This document shows, piece after piece, positions 1-11,447 of a stretch of 64,000 bases of DNA. Both the position numbers and the translations under genes were made by a program. Position 1 is the first letter of the stretch; each line of letters begins with the position of its first letter. The notes below the pieces were generated by a model that saw only the letters and a program-made list of their open reading frames with translations, was not told the origin of the DNA and did no database searches. This stretch comes from Serpula lacrymans var. lacrymans S7.9. Lineage: Eukaryota; Basidiomycota; Agaricomycetes; Boletales; Serpulaceae. The stretch is from assembly GCF_000218685.1 (NCBI RefSeq), contig NW_006763292.1, forward strand, positions 1,005,087-1,069,086, in the 5' to 3' direction.

Positions 1-1115
1 CTTGAATGCTTAATTTTAAATGCCGCTTCGGATGTTCCCGCTATATGGTACAGTTGAAATGAAAAGTACCCCAGTGTGGTGTCCAGGACCTGTAACACAG
101 AGTGGGAGTGGGGTCTGGAGGTGATGCAATTCAGGCAGAATTAGTTATTTATGGCAAAGCACAAAAGATTTACAGGCAAGCTACAGATTTGTACAGTTCC
201 TTCATTTGAAATATATTATTTGAAAATGAAAAATCATTTGTCAGTCCATCATTGCTTGATTGATGTTGTTGAGAGATCCAGTCTCCATCAATACATTATT
301 CTGATCTTTCCACTTTCTTCATCTGATCTTCAGCTGAGATGAAAGTAAGTGTCAATGACACAATTTGGGGCACTGCTTTTGTGGGGCTGAAACATTGTAG
401 GAGCTTTGGTCAAGAGGTGGACGCTAGCAAGCTGTCAGTGTTGTTTTCTTGTACCAGGACATGATTGAGGATTACCTAGGATTTGAAATGTGCTTGTAAC
501 TGTTGTTAACCCAGTGATAAGCAATTTGAAATGTAATGCTGACGTCAACAAAGTCCCCACAACTTAGAGTAAGAGGGTTACAGATCACTCACTCTTGTGA
601 ACACACAATGCAAAAGATACAAGTTGTTCTGCTTGATGAAGTTGTGATCAACGCTGCTCTTTTCAGATGATAAGGACACATGAATGAGGCGCCAAATATT
701 ATTGATCGCTGCATGGGTAGCAGCCCACAGTTTTTCATTGCCCTTTGATGTCAAAGCAAGGTGATGAACCACATTTGTGACATAATCCGGATCACTGCAT
801 ACAGTGTTAGCACTAAAAAGTGTGATAGTTGGTGTTGTACCTGTTCCAGTTGCCGAGGTGGGAGAGATTGAATCTTCCTACAAAGTGCAATTGAGTCTGA
901 AATGAGCCCAAATAATTTCAGCCGGTCTTGGCCAGAATTGCGCTACATTGGTTGTTGCCCTGCCATATCATCATCTTTTGACTGTATTTATTGCTGACCA
1001 ATTATTGGCAATGACAGTTCTGCAGAACCTGTGCTGCAGTGCTGTACCAGAAGAGTAGAAGATCACATCTGCGACCCGGCAAGCATGTGACATGTTGAGA
1101 CAGAGTTTCATGCAA
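1..1115. other. Unrecognised sequence left of copia A
   Basis: No known gene is recognised here. It is one half of the pre-insertion locus, because copia A sits between AGGAG duplications at 1116-1120 and 6290-6294. Joining the two flanks keeps a minus-strand frame open across the junction: it runs from about 6546 down to 6295 and continues from 1115 to about 967. A second minus-strand frame covers 578-772. These may be exons of an interrupted gene, but no family was recognised and no function is proposed. Confidence 0.4.
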
Positions 1116-1120
1116 AGGAG

Positions 1121-1387
1121 TAATAAAACTAAGTGAAACTACAATGGATGTTAGTTTAAGATGATCTCTCATAAATGTAATGTAACATACCTCAGCCGCT
1201 GCCCGAGAGGCTATAGAAATGATTGAGGTATTTCTATACTAAACCCCCTGCTATTTATAGTCAGAGGTGCTACTCGCTATAGTATAATGACTCCTAGGAG
1301 AACAATGGTGACTCCATGGAGTGGTGGCTATGCTCCATGGAGAACAATGGCTGCTTTGGCAGAGACCGGGTTTATCCAGTTTTGTCA
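1121..1387 (-). repeat. 3' LTR of copia A
   Basis: This is a direct repeat of 5948-6289. On the minus strand it begins TGACAAAAC and ends TTTTATTA, without a canonical CA end. It carries three palindromes of the type CTCC-NN-GGAG at about 1291-1342. It is shorter than its partner because it lacks the partner's duplicated terminal segment. Confidence 0.93.
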
Positions 1388-1399
1388 CTCCCACTCAAG
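1388..1399 (-). other. Polypurine tract of copia A
   Basis: Immediately inside the 3' LTR the minus strand reads TTGAGTGGGAG, a purine-rich stretch in the position where plus-strand DNA synthesis is primed in LTR elements. Confidence 0.75.
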
Positions 1400-4300
1400 T
1401 GCAACCATAGTCCCATAGCTTTAGAGAATTTCCAGTGTTTTCCTCTCCCTTTAATACTAAGTCATCTCGGATAAAATGATATTTCCGTTGAATGTGTTTT
1501 GTGCGAGCACGGAACTGTGGATCTTGTGTAAGAATAATAGCTGCTTGATTGTCACAGTGCAATGTTGTAGGTCCATTTTGAGCATGTCCAATTTCTTCAA
1601 AAAATGTCCAAAGCCATGCAAGGTGTTGTCCAGCATTGCTCAATCCAATGTACTCTGACTCCGTGGAGGATAAAGCTACCATGCTTTGTATTTTGCTTGT
1701 CTAGGAGATTGCTCCTCGGATGGTGATAAAAACAAAGCCTGATGTTGATCGAGACGTGTCTGGGTCTCCAGACCAATCTGCATCTGAATATCCATAGAAA
1801 TCCATGTCCATGGAGACATCTGTGCCATCATATTGTAGTTCCATGTCCCTGGTTGCTTTCAGATATCGGAGGACACATTTTGCAACTTCTCAGTAATGGA
1901 TCCTTGGAGCTGAGCTATGTCTGCTTAGTATTCCAACAACGTAGGCAACGTCTGAGCGGGTTCCGAGCATGGCATACATGAGGGAGCCTACAATTGAGAG
2001 GTATGACACTTGACGCCCTTCAATATGCATCTCATGTTGCACAATATCTTCCCCTGGAGTGTTTGCGAGGAGTTTTGATCTATGGGCCATTGGTGTCCAT
2101 ACTGGTTTGCGGTTCTTCATTCCAGTAGGCTCCAGGACTGTGTCAATGTATTGGTGTTGCAATAGGGATATTGTTTTGCTTGAACGATCACGTTGGATTT
2201 CTATTCTGAGGATGTATTTTGCTTTTTCAAGGTCCCGAATATGGATTCGAGTTTGGCTTTTGTGATATCCATGAATTTCCGGGATGAAGCTCCTAAGAGG
2301 AGGTTATCTACATAGACAACAACAAAGCTTTGTTTGTTGTCCCGGAATACATAGAGACATATTTCTGCATTTAGTCTTGTGAAACTAAGCTACTGGAGCT
2401 TGTGATTAAAGGTTTTGTTCCATGTACAACCAGCTTGTTTTAATCCGTAGATGGATTTCTTCAACCTCCAGCAGTATCCAGGTTGGATAGGAACACCCCC
2501 TGGAGGAAGCATGTAAAGTTCTTCTTCAAGTTCTCCATTGAGATAAGCTGTGGATACGTCCATTTGATCAAGTTCTAGGTCGTACTTTGCTGCCAGGGCT
2601 AGAATAATTCGGATTGACTCTAAGTTTGCAACCAGAGCAAAAACTTCCTGGTAATCAATCCCCTCCCTTTGAGTAAAACCTCGTGCAACAATCCGGAGTT
2701 TGTATCTCTCAATGTTTCCGTTTTGATCAAACTTGATCCAGAACACAGGTTTTGATGTGATGGGTTTCACTCCCTTCGGAAGTGGAACAGTGTCATATAC
2801 TGCATTAGTATTGAGACTTAGGAGTTCCTCCTCCAAGGCAGACTTCCATAATTCTCCATCTGGACGTGATAAGGCTTCCTTTAGTGTCCTTGGAAGGTCT
2901 GTGTTAGATGGACCAGTACTTGCTATTCCAGTAAAGAATGTCTCCTCTGTATCAGATGTTTCTTCATGAACCTCAGGAGTGTTAGGTTTCTCCATGGAGT
3001 TGTCATGCTGCTCTTTTTGAGACTGTTCCTCATCTAGAGTCCCTTGATAATCTTGGTTTTTGTCTGCAGGATGGGTCTGGAGTCTGCTTTTGCGTACTCA
3101 TAGGACTTCAGCAGGCATGAGTGCTCTTTTAGGAACTTGTGCAGGTACTCCAGGGAGTAGATGCATTTGTGTGTGTGTTGCCCCATTCACTCCTGAAGGT
3201 GTTGAATCACTCCTCGGAGGTGTTGTATGCCTTCCAGAAGCTGATCCAATGGACAGGCTGTCTAGCTGTATTCGGACTTTTTCCACATCAGCTGGCTATA
3301 TGTTGAGGGGCTGTCCTCCCACTGACTGTGACTCTACTTTGGGTTTCCGTTCTGAAGATGGCCAGTGTTCAGGTTTTGGTTGTAGAAACTGTTGTGGAGG
3401 GTGTCTTAGCTGATCAGGTGCTCCCACTGCTCTCGGAACATCTTCATGCTGATATGGTTCCATTGCTTGTGGAACATCTCCTTGGAGATGTGGTTCCATT
3501 TGAAATTCATTTGGATCTCGGATCTGAGGGTCAGGATCATCCTCCTCCAATGTATTTTGGTCTGGATGGTGAGCATTTTCTGGAATGAGTCCCTCCCACT
3601 GATCTGTGCTAGTGTCTGTGTTCCAGGGAGCAGTGTCGTCCTTTTGTACCTTTCCGGATTCATTGAATATAACATGCCGACAGGAAAACACAGTTCATTT
3701 TTCAATGTCTAGGAGTTTGTAGGCTTGCTTTCCATGTATGTAGCCAATCATTATGGCTTTGCGCCCCTTGGAGTAAAACTTCCCTTGCCTTTTGTCTTTC
3801 GGAATCAAGGCAAATGCTTGGCATCCGATAGGGCAAAATAAAGTTGGATTGACTCTCCTTTTAAACAGTATTTCATATGGGGTTTTTCCATGGAGTCCTG
3901 ATGCTGGGCTGTGTGCTGTAATATATGTAGCTGTTTGTATGGTATCTACCCAAAATGACTTTGGGAGCTTGGAATCAAGGAGCATAGTGGTTGCTAATGT
4001 AGTCAATGTCTGATTTATGCGTTCTGCAATGCCATTTTGTTCTGGAGTATCTGCAGCTGTAGTTTCTTGGATGACACCATCTCCTCGGAGTTGATTTTTG
4101 AATGCATTGTCAGTATATTCTCCTCCCCCATCACTCCGGAGGAATTCTGTGTATAGTGGAGTGAAGTTTTCTTCTCCCAAATGAGTGCGGAAGAATGTTT
4201 GGACATCTTCTTTCCATTGCTTGTATCGTTCCAGTGCTTCACTTTTATGCTTTAGGAAATATATCCATGGAAATTTGGAGAAATCATCTACAATGATAAT

Positions 4301-5890
4301 CCAGTACCAAAAACCCTCCCTGGAAGTTGGTTTGATTGGTCCTCCAACATCTGTGTGCACAATTTGTATGGGGCGCTTGGCTCGGTTTCCTCCAGTGGAC
4401 TTGAAAGGTAATTTCTTCATCTTTCCTAAAGTGCAAGGTTCACAAAACTCCAGGGTTCCGGTAAGGGTGTCTATATCCTGGAGCTGTCCTTTTGTAACCA
4501 TTTGTTGCAAGCGGTCCATTCCAATGTGTCCCATTCTCCTGTGCAATAAATTTACATCTACTGCTGCAAAAGCTGACTCCAGGTTGATTTCGGGTTTTGC
4601 TTGGATGTGATAAAGTTCTTGCTTGTGTAAGGCAGTGAGGATAAGTTCCTCCTTTTTCCGAACTTCACAAGCATTTGACCCTGCTGGAAAAAGTGTTGAT
4701 AACCCCGTTTTGGACAATTTGTGGACAGAGACAAGTGCTAACGTGAAGTTTGGCACAAGTAAGACATTTGACAGTGCAATATTGTAGTCCTTTTTGCCAA
4801 CAGTTGCTTGTAGGATTACTGTTCCAATGCCAATGGCATTTACAGAGGATTTATCCCCAAAACTGATTGTCCTCGGAGGATGCAGAACATGGTATGTTCC
4901 TGGCTCAAACCAGGAGCGGTGAGGGACCATGTGGGATGTTGCTCCGGAGTCAATAATAATTGTTGTTTTGGTCTTATCGGGTTCCGACACAAGGTAAGCT
5001 TGAATGTGTTTAGCAAGGGGCTTGGAAATATGTACATGTTCCAATGCAATATGACTCTGTTCCTCCTCGGAGTCAGATCCAGATGATTGCTCCGCTGTAT
5101 TTGCCTTTTCCTTCTCTTTTCCTTTATCCTTGTGTCTTTCCTTTCCCTTCTTCCTTTGACCTTTTTCAGCTGACTGAAGTGTTCTACACTCCGAGGTGTT
5201 GTGTGATTTGGCTTTGTGGAAGTTACACCATTTCTCCTCAGATTTGAGTGCTGATTCAGAACCTCCAGGGGCCTTCCCTGACTGTCGTGCAACTTCTGCA
5301 GTGATCCAGATCTCAACTGCATCAAAGATAAGTTTATTTTCTTCAATCGTGTTGATTACCGATGACTGAAATATTTGCCATTCAGGAGTGCATGGGAGAG
5401 ATTGGAGAAGAGCAAAAGCCATGAGTTTGGTATCAACTCCTAGTTTCATTCTGGAGAGGTGTGAATCAATTGTCCGTTTCGCAATGTGGTCCTGGATAGG
5501 TGATGTCCCATCCCAGGATAATTTGGTGAGTTGCTGGAATGAATAGAAGGCCGGGGCAATGTTTGACGTCTGATGGAGTGAGACAAGTTTATCAAATAAC
5601 TCCTTGGAGCTGGTGAGGTCTCCAGTCCTCATTAGGAGGGCATCAGAGATGTGGTCCTGAATGATTCCATGTGCCTTCTTATCCTTAAGTATCCAGGTGA
5701 TTTCAGGATCCTCCGAGGAGGTAGGTTTTCCTGGTGAGGGCTTAAGCTCCTCTCCAGTAACATCCCAGAGAACTTTTTCCCGACGTAGCTTTGAGATGAT
5801 CTGGAGTTTTCATATCTGAAAATTGTTGGGTCCAGTGAGAACTGGACATGCGGATGTATCGTGTGCTGTGGTCATGGTTCCGAGGTTGCC
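1395..5890 (-). pseudogene. copia A gag-pol polyprotein, disrupted
   Basis: This encodes the nucleocapsid, protease, integrase, reverse transcriptase and RNase H of a copia element. From 5632 down to 2390 one frame is kept with three internal stops: TGA at 3695-3697, TAG at 3296-3298 and TGA at 3098-3100. Another TAG follows at about 2390, after which the RT frame resumes. Visible motifs are a CX2HX4HX4C knuckle (about 5240), protease DSGATSHM (about 4960), the integrase zinc finger (about 4530) and core D-D-E (HTDVGG, SDGGGEY, PEQNGIAE). The RT has RYKLRIVARGF and a catalytic motif that reads YVDN instead of YVDD (N codon at 2303-2305). RNase H (SSTESEY) lies at 1395-1682. Gag upstream of 5632 is also interrupted. 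Confidence 0.93.
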
Positions 5891-5932
5891 ATTTCAAATA
5901 AGAATTATTTCCTGCGTAGCTTTTGCGCACCA

Positions 5933-5947
5933 GGGGGGCTCATAACC
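5933..5947 (-). other. Primer-binding site of copia A (half-tRNA-iMet type)
   Basis: Directly adjoining the 5' LTR the minus strand reads GGTTATGAGCCC. This is complementary to the anticodon stem-loop of initiator tRNA-Met (GGGCUCAUAACC) rather than to a tRNA 3' end. Drosophila copia and yeast Ty5 use this half-tRNA mode of priming. The same site recurs in copia B and, with one change, in copia D. Confidence 0.75.
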
Positions 5948-6289
5948 TAATAAAACTAAGTGAAACTCAGCCACTGCCCAAGAGGCTATAGAAACAACTT
6001 TATTATTTACCTAAGTGAAACTACAATGGATGTTAGTTTAAGGTGATCTCTAATAAATGTAATGTAACATACCTCAGCCGCTGCCTGAGAGGCTATAGAA
6101 ACAACTGAGGTATTTCTATACTAAACCCCCTACTACTTATAGTTGGAGGTGCTACTCGCTATAGTATAATGACTCCTAGGAGTACAATTGTGCTCCCAGG
6201 AGAACAATGGTGACTCCATGGAGTGGTGGCTATGCTCCATGGAGAATAATGGCTGCTTTGGCAGAGACCGGGTTTATCCGGTTTTGTCA
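5948..6289 (-). repeat. 5' LTR of copia A
   Basis: This is the partner of 1121-1387, 342 bp long. Relative to the 3' LTR it has an extra copy of the segment GTTTCTATAGCCTC...GGCTGAG next to the primer site, and an extra CTCCCAGGAG palindrome at about 6195. It starts TGACAAAAC on the minus strand. Confidence 0.93.
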
Positions 6290-6294
6290 AGGAG

Positions 6295-6738
6295 AATGCG
6301 GTAGTAAGACTCATGGGGTATGTTTGTGGCAATGGTGATGTTTGGTAGGTTTTTACATTGGTCATTGATAGAAGGGGGATAGGACACTGTAGACACCTGC
6401 AAACAGAGGCTCAAGGAAATCTGGGTGAGTAGTGTCTCCCTGATTGTTGCAATCTGCAACGATGCACATATGATTTCTGTTATGGCTGCCAGTACTGCCA
6501 TTGCAAGTGGGCCAATATTTGGAGCTGCAGTCACTGTCACCGTCAACTATATCTGTAGCTATGAATTTCTCACCGCATACCCGTTGTTGTTGCGCATCCA
6601 GCGTGGTTTCATGATTATCCTTCCAACCTGGAAGATGTCATTGTCAGGTATGAGAGCTAAATACAATCACATATTCTAACTACTTTCAGGCTTCTTCATC
6701 AATTTTGGGTGTGACAAAAATCGGTTATGCTTGGTGTT
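6295..6738. other. Unrecognised sequence right of copia A
   Basis: This is the other half of the locus interrupted by copia A. A minus-strand frame (about 6546 to 6295) contains a hydrophobic segment (APNIGPLAMAVLAAITEIIC) that could be a membrane helix. It remains open when fused to the left flank. No protein family is recognised. Confidence 0.35.
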
Positions 6739-7071
6739 TGTAACGGATGTGACGCTGGTCACATAGCCTCGCTTGTCTCAGAACCTAGTCTTCGCCAATT
6801 TCCCCTTCGCGTACATAGCTAGATCCACTATCCTTTACGGTCAACTCAGCTATCCCTAGTAATAAGTCATTCATTTAGTTTCTTTAGTTATTTAATTATC
6901 GAATTATGGACCTCTTAGCTAACCTACCTACAGTATATAAGGACCTCGTACTCGTAGTAGGAGAGCAGCATTTTCAGAATCAATAGTAGACTTAATACTG
7001 TGAATTCGGATCGCTCGAGAGCTCTCTCATTTTCCCCCTACTACTCGTGTGACGTTCCCGTGACCGTTACA
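6739..7071 (+). repeat. Solo LTR, gypsy-like (333 bp)
   Basis: The segment begins TGTAACGG and ends CCGTTACA, a perfect 8-bp inverted end. It contains a TATATAAG box at about 6934 and is flanked by near-identical 5-mers (GTGTT before, GTGTG after). No internal region is present, so it is a solo LTR left by LTR-LTR recombination. It lies 151 bp upstream of the start codon of the SSH4-like gene. Confidence 0.8.
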
Positions 7072-7222
7072 GTGTGTAAGTGTGTATGCTGAAGCGCATT
7101 GGCACTCCGCCTTGTTCCATCTTCGTCAGTCCGTTACTAGTGACACCTGCGTGACGACGAGGGATATTCCTCAAGTTCAAATATTCGAAGTTGTGCTTTC
7201 AATTCTGTGGCAAGTTTTTGAG

Positions 7223-8947
7223 ATGCAAGGAAGTTCTCTCCAGACTTATGTTGGTCCAATTTCCAACCCTTATCAGACTAGTTCTGCCGTCCTCGGGCTT
7301 GGTTGGCCAGATATATCGAGTCAAATATCTCATATGCAGGTGGCCGACACCCCTAATCCACCGAACTCACCAAGGCACGACGTTCGCCTGTTGATTTTAC
7401 CTCTCCTTGTATTTCTTTCTATGTGTTTATTCGTCTTGTTACTGGTGATTGCATGTGTCGCGCTTTCTCGCCATCGCCGAGGTGGCATGCTCAATCACTC
7501 CAGTGGCCCCATTGATTTGGGTAGAGAGGAATTTGTAAACGGAGAGGGCGGTTTCGAAGGTCTTGAATTTCGTTGGCTAGAGAGTGCCATCGAATCAGTG
7601 CGTAGGTCATATCTTAAAGCTAAAGGTGTGTTTTCACCCCCACTCTGAACTGGCGCCTTTGTATGGGCTGATCGGGCAAAACATTTCAGTTTACCAACTC
7701 CAGCATCCACCCAACTCTCATCCAACCGATATAACCTTATCCCAATTCCTGTATATTCAGGAAAAGGGCGTCTCAGCGTGGTGTTTCGAGCCTGATTGTG
7801 ACACCATCAATTATTTGCTGGTTCACGCGCGGACCGAGATTACTTTCCTTCCCGACCCTGCCTCGTCTTCTTGCGTGCAATCCAATCTCCCTCTGCCCAA
7901 GTTAAACGAAGTCTATTATTGGGAAGTCAAGATGTTTGATCTCCCCGACTCCACAGCTGTAGCCATAGGCCTGGCAACAAAACCTTACCCTACCTTTCGT
8001 TTACCGGGAGTCAATCGCTACTCAATTGCATATCATTCGAATGGGAATAAATCTTATAACTATCCCTTCACTACGTCATCATTTGGACCAATATTGAGAG
8101 AAGGAGATGTACTTGGTGTTGGATATCGTCCTCGCACTGGTATCATTTTCTTCACTCGCAACGGAAGAAAGTTGGAGGATGCCTTCGTCGGCTTCAGTAA
8201 ATGGAATTTATTTCCTACGATAGGCGCTGATGGTCCCTGCAGCGTACATGTTAATTTTGGACAAGCCGGATTCGTATTCATCGAAGCCAACGTCAAAAAA
8301 TGGGGCTTGGCCCCTTGCGCGGGAACCCTTGCACCCCCCCCTGCCTATGGCAGCGAACGAGGTAGTATCCTATTGGATGTTGGAAGAGAGCTGCATGCAT
8401 CTGTATCAAACACTCCGAGTGAACTATCCACCACAACCAGATTCTTGCAGCAAGTGCGACGACCCAAGAGAGGAACACGCATTGCACCAGCTTGGCATAT
8501 CAGAAATCACATGGATCTCACATCTACATCAACTGCATCAACGACAACCGCTATCGAAGATGGAGTTGGTCAGGTTGTTAGTACTCCAAACAGAGTTATT
8601 TCCGTTTCCCCAGCAGACACTAGACCCATTATTCCAGAAGGTGACTTTGTCTATTCTGAGACCGAGTTGTCGCGACGGATATTATTATCAGGTTGTGTCA
8701 CTTAATCCTGCTGTGTACATTCACCAACATTTATATCATATATCCAGGTACGGATGAAGCAAATCAAGCATGTAACATGCTACACCCCATCAACCCTGCG
8801 TCGAATCGGGACATTCAATTGACGTATTTGTCTACGGTATCTCCACAAGAAACGGATAGGCAAAGCGGCGAAGTGAATCTTTTTGGGAGATCTACAAGTG
8901 GTAATCCCCCAGCATACTCCGCGCTGAATATATCAGAGCCCACTTAG
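7223..8947 (+). CDS. SSH4: SSH4/EAR1-like SPRY-domain membrane protein, Rsp5 adaptor
   Basis: This is predicted to be a vacuolar/endosomal membrane adaptor that recruits the Rsp5/Nedd4 ubiquitin ligase to cargo for multivesicular-body sorting, by homology with yeast Ssh4/Ear1. Three exons (7223-7625, 7690-8691, 8748-8947) give 534 residues. Both introns (64 and 56 nt) restore frame exactly and end in CAG. The protein has one membrane helix (about 55-81), the family motif IQEKGVSAW (about 158-166), a SPRY domain (about 209-330) and two PPxY motifs for WW-domain binding (PPAY at 351-354 and 522-525), plus SERGSILL after the first. The ATG at 7223 is the first in-frame methionine; upstream codons are open back to 7082 but lack an ATG. 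An upstream exon lost to the adjacent solo LTR cannot be excluded. Confidence 0.88.
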
Positions 8948-9200
8948 GCTAAGCATGCAGACGTAAGTAACTTATGTGTTGCTATGGTTTTTTCAATCAA
9001 AGTATTGACAAAATGCCAAATAGTATCATCCATAGTTTGAAAGAATACATCAATTTATGTGTGAATTTGCAATCAGAGAATACACAAAGCATCTTATCCA
9101 CTGAAAGCTGTGTAGAAACCTATTAAATAAATCAAATGATGACAAAAATCATGATCACTTCAGGGTACCATGTGTTGGGGCAAAATCTTCCATGTTAATA
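8948..9200. other. Intergenic, 3' of SSH4-like gene
   Basis: No gene is seen. This AT-rich stretch holds the 3' flank of the SSH4-like gene and ends at the TA target dinucleotide (9199-9200) of the pogo element. Confidence 0.6.
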
Positions 9201-9223
9201 CAGTTGATTGTATCATAATGCAT
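9201..9223 (+). repeat. Left terminal inverted repeat of pogo element
   Basis: Starts CAGTTGATTGTATCATAATG. It pairs with 11738-11760 with two mismatches. Confidence 0.9.
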
Positions 9224-9471
9224 TGCCTCGTAGTGCATAATTCTGGTAATGCATCAACTTTTTGTGGAGCCCACAATGGGGCGCGAGGAAAATGAAAAAA
9301 AATATGCATGATACATAACAGAATGTACTGTAGGCCTTGTTATGCAGTATTAGATGGTAATTTGGGTGAATGGACTTGGTGCAATGTTCGGTTCACTACC
9401 AACCATTGTCCTCAATGCATATGTATACTGCTTGAAATTGGGCTTCTGTACAAAAAACCAAATTTGCACCT

Positions 9472-11447
9472 ATGCCTATTGCCGAGAAACGAAAACCTCG
9501 CGACAAGCCTTGCCCATACAACCACCAGCCGAGAGCAGCAAAAAACAAAGATGCACCTGCAACTTCTGCAAAGCCTCCAGTGCAGAGATCAAGACAGAAC
9601 CTTACACTAGCAGACTGGCTTACTGTCTTCACCTACATTGATACCCACCCCAATACACCACAAGCAGACATTGTTGCACACTTTTGCACCTTGAAATCAG
9701 GAGCGCTGATCTTCACGCAGTCGACTTTATCACGGAAACTGAAGGATTGCATCGCATTGGAGGCTTGCATCAATGACAATCCAAGTGCTTTGTCAGCAAA
9801 ATACCCACGGATCGTGACAAGACCTGATGTCAAGAAGGCCTTAGTCCTGTGGATCCAGAGCATGGAAGCCAGGGGCATGCACTTTACTGGGCCAATGCTG
9901 AAGAAGAAGCGGAAGCACTTTGAAGATAATTTTCAGGTGCCAATTGAGGAGCAGCTGATAGGTGATGGATGGGTTGCATCCTTTTGTAGGACCTACAACA
10001 TCCAAGAGTATGGCCAGCATGGTGAGGCAGGGTCAGTTGATCTTGATTCAGTCAGTGCTGAGCGTGAGCGGTGCCATAAAATTCTCTTGCAATATGCTCC
10101 GAGAGATCGGTGGAATTTTGACGAAACAGGCTTATTTCCATTGTGAGTTTCCAGATCAAGCTGATAAGATTATCTCACAGCGCTCCACCAGACCGAGGCC
10201 TCGCAACAAAGCAAATGAGTGGGAAGAAAAAGGAGAAGTTCTCTGTTGGTCTTGCATGCAATGCAGATGGGAGCGAGAAGTTTGAGCCCATTTACATTGG
10301 GAAGTCAAGAAGGCCATGCTGCTTTAAAAAGCAATCACCAGAGCAGCTTGGTATTTATTACCAAAATAATAAGAAGGCCTGGATGATTACTGCACTGTTT
10401 GAAGAGTAAGGCATGCCCACATTTAGTGTTATGATAGTGCTAATTGCAGTATACAGATGGATGAAGCATTTTGATCTTAAGATGCAAAACAAGAACCGTC
10501 AGGTCTGCCTATTTGTAGACGGCTTCTCTGCACACAAGCTATCATACCAACCAACTAATGTTCGGATGGAGGTTTTCAAAGCAAATATGACTTTGTTTGT
10601 GCAGCCATGTGATGCAGGCATCCACTGCTTTGAGGCTGGATATAGGAAGATTTACTGCGCAAAAGCACTTGACCTTGATGAAGCTGGCAAGAGGGACATT
10701 TATTCAATCAATTTACTTGAAGGTATTTTGATGGCGAAGGCTGCTTGGGAAGCTGTTACATTGACTACTATCCATCACTGGTGGGATCACAGTCAAATTC
10801 AACTGTATGTCAAGATCTGATTTTAATTGCTCTTGTTTTCAAGTTCTAACTATTCTTTGCACAGAGATCCCTCCATTCCAACAACTATCCCATACAATGA
10901 TGTACAAGCACATGTAAATCCTATTGGGTGGGGTGTTATGTGAGAGTTTGCAGTCAGTGACTCTATGATATTACCAATTACTGAAGTTTGTATCAAACAG
11001 GCCTTGTCTGGGTGATATTCGGATGGAGACCGGAGGCCAGCATTGAACACTGTTATGGATGCTAAAGGTGACACAGAAGCTGTGATTGCCGCAGTTGAAA
11101 GTCTTGCAAATGCAGCTGCCAGTCAAACAGGCCTCAAGATATGAATACCTGCACTTCCAAAACTGCTGCTGCAGCTCAGTAATATTGAAGATCAGCTAGA
11201 AAATGCAATTGGGGAACTCAAATCTCGAAACTGCATCTTTGGCAAGCCTCTGACAGTCGATGAATTTGTTGATCCAGCTGCAGAGAGGTTGATTGATGAA
11301 GAGTTTGCACTTGATGATAAAGAGATTGTTGCTGAGGTCCGAGAGTTAATGGCTAGTGAAGAGGACATGATTAGTGTGGAGTCGGACAATGAAGACGGAA
11401 CACCATCACAATCATGGACTGGCGCAGAGATCATGAGCCTGTGCTAG
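9472..11447 (+). pseudogene. pogo/Fot1 family transposase, inactivated by TGA codons
   Basis: This is a CENP-B/pogo-like transposase that would cut and paste the element at TA sites. Predicted exons are 9472-10142, 10181-10405, 10457-10804 and 10865-11447. Introns of 38, 51 and 60 nt keep the frame and rebuild family motifs (ETGLF-x-APPDR, ALFEEWMKHFD). The N-terminal third is the helix-turn-helix DNA-binding region. The catalytic triad is visible as DETG (about 10120), FVDGFSAH (about 10515) and VQPCDAG (about 10605). Beyond 10865 the frame is open except for TGA at 10941, 11013 and 11142, each of which could derive from CGA by C-to-T change. The tail is acidic and the final stop is at 11445-11447. 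Confidence 0.9.

Larger units (their letters stand above)
1121..6289 (-). mobile_element. Full-length Ty1/copia retrotransposon, family A
   Basis: The element is bounded by two LTRs (1121-1387 and 5948-6289) and by a perfect 5-bp target duplication, AGGAG, at 1116-1120 and 6290-6294. Read on the minus strand the order is LTR, primer site, gag, protease, integrase, reverse transcriptase, RNase H, polypurine tract, LTR, which is the Pseudoviridae order. The coding region has several in-frame stops, so the copy is defective. The LTRs differ by an extra segment of about 75 bp near the end of the right LTR and by an extra palindrome unit. CTCC-NN-GGAG-type palindromes recur in the LTRs and throughout the body. 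Confidence 0.95.

Noticed and set aside
1..1115. A named fungal membrane-protein family for the interrupted minus-strand frame
   Set aside because: One hydrophobic stretch alone is not enough, and remembered family motifs did not line up.
6734..7076. Perfect target duplication for the solo LTR upstream of SSH4
   Set aside because: The flanking 5-mers GTGTT and GTGTG differ at one base, so it is reported only as near-identical.
10941..11144. Reassigned TGA codon or selenocysteine in the pogo transposase
   Set aside because: TGA, TAA and TAG all interrupt other elements here and CGA-to-TGA change explains the three sites. No sign of an altered code was seen.
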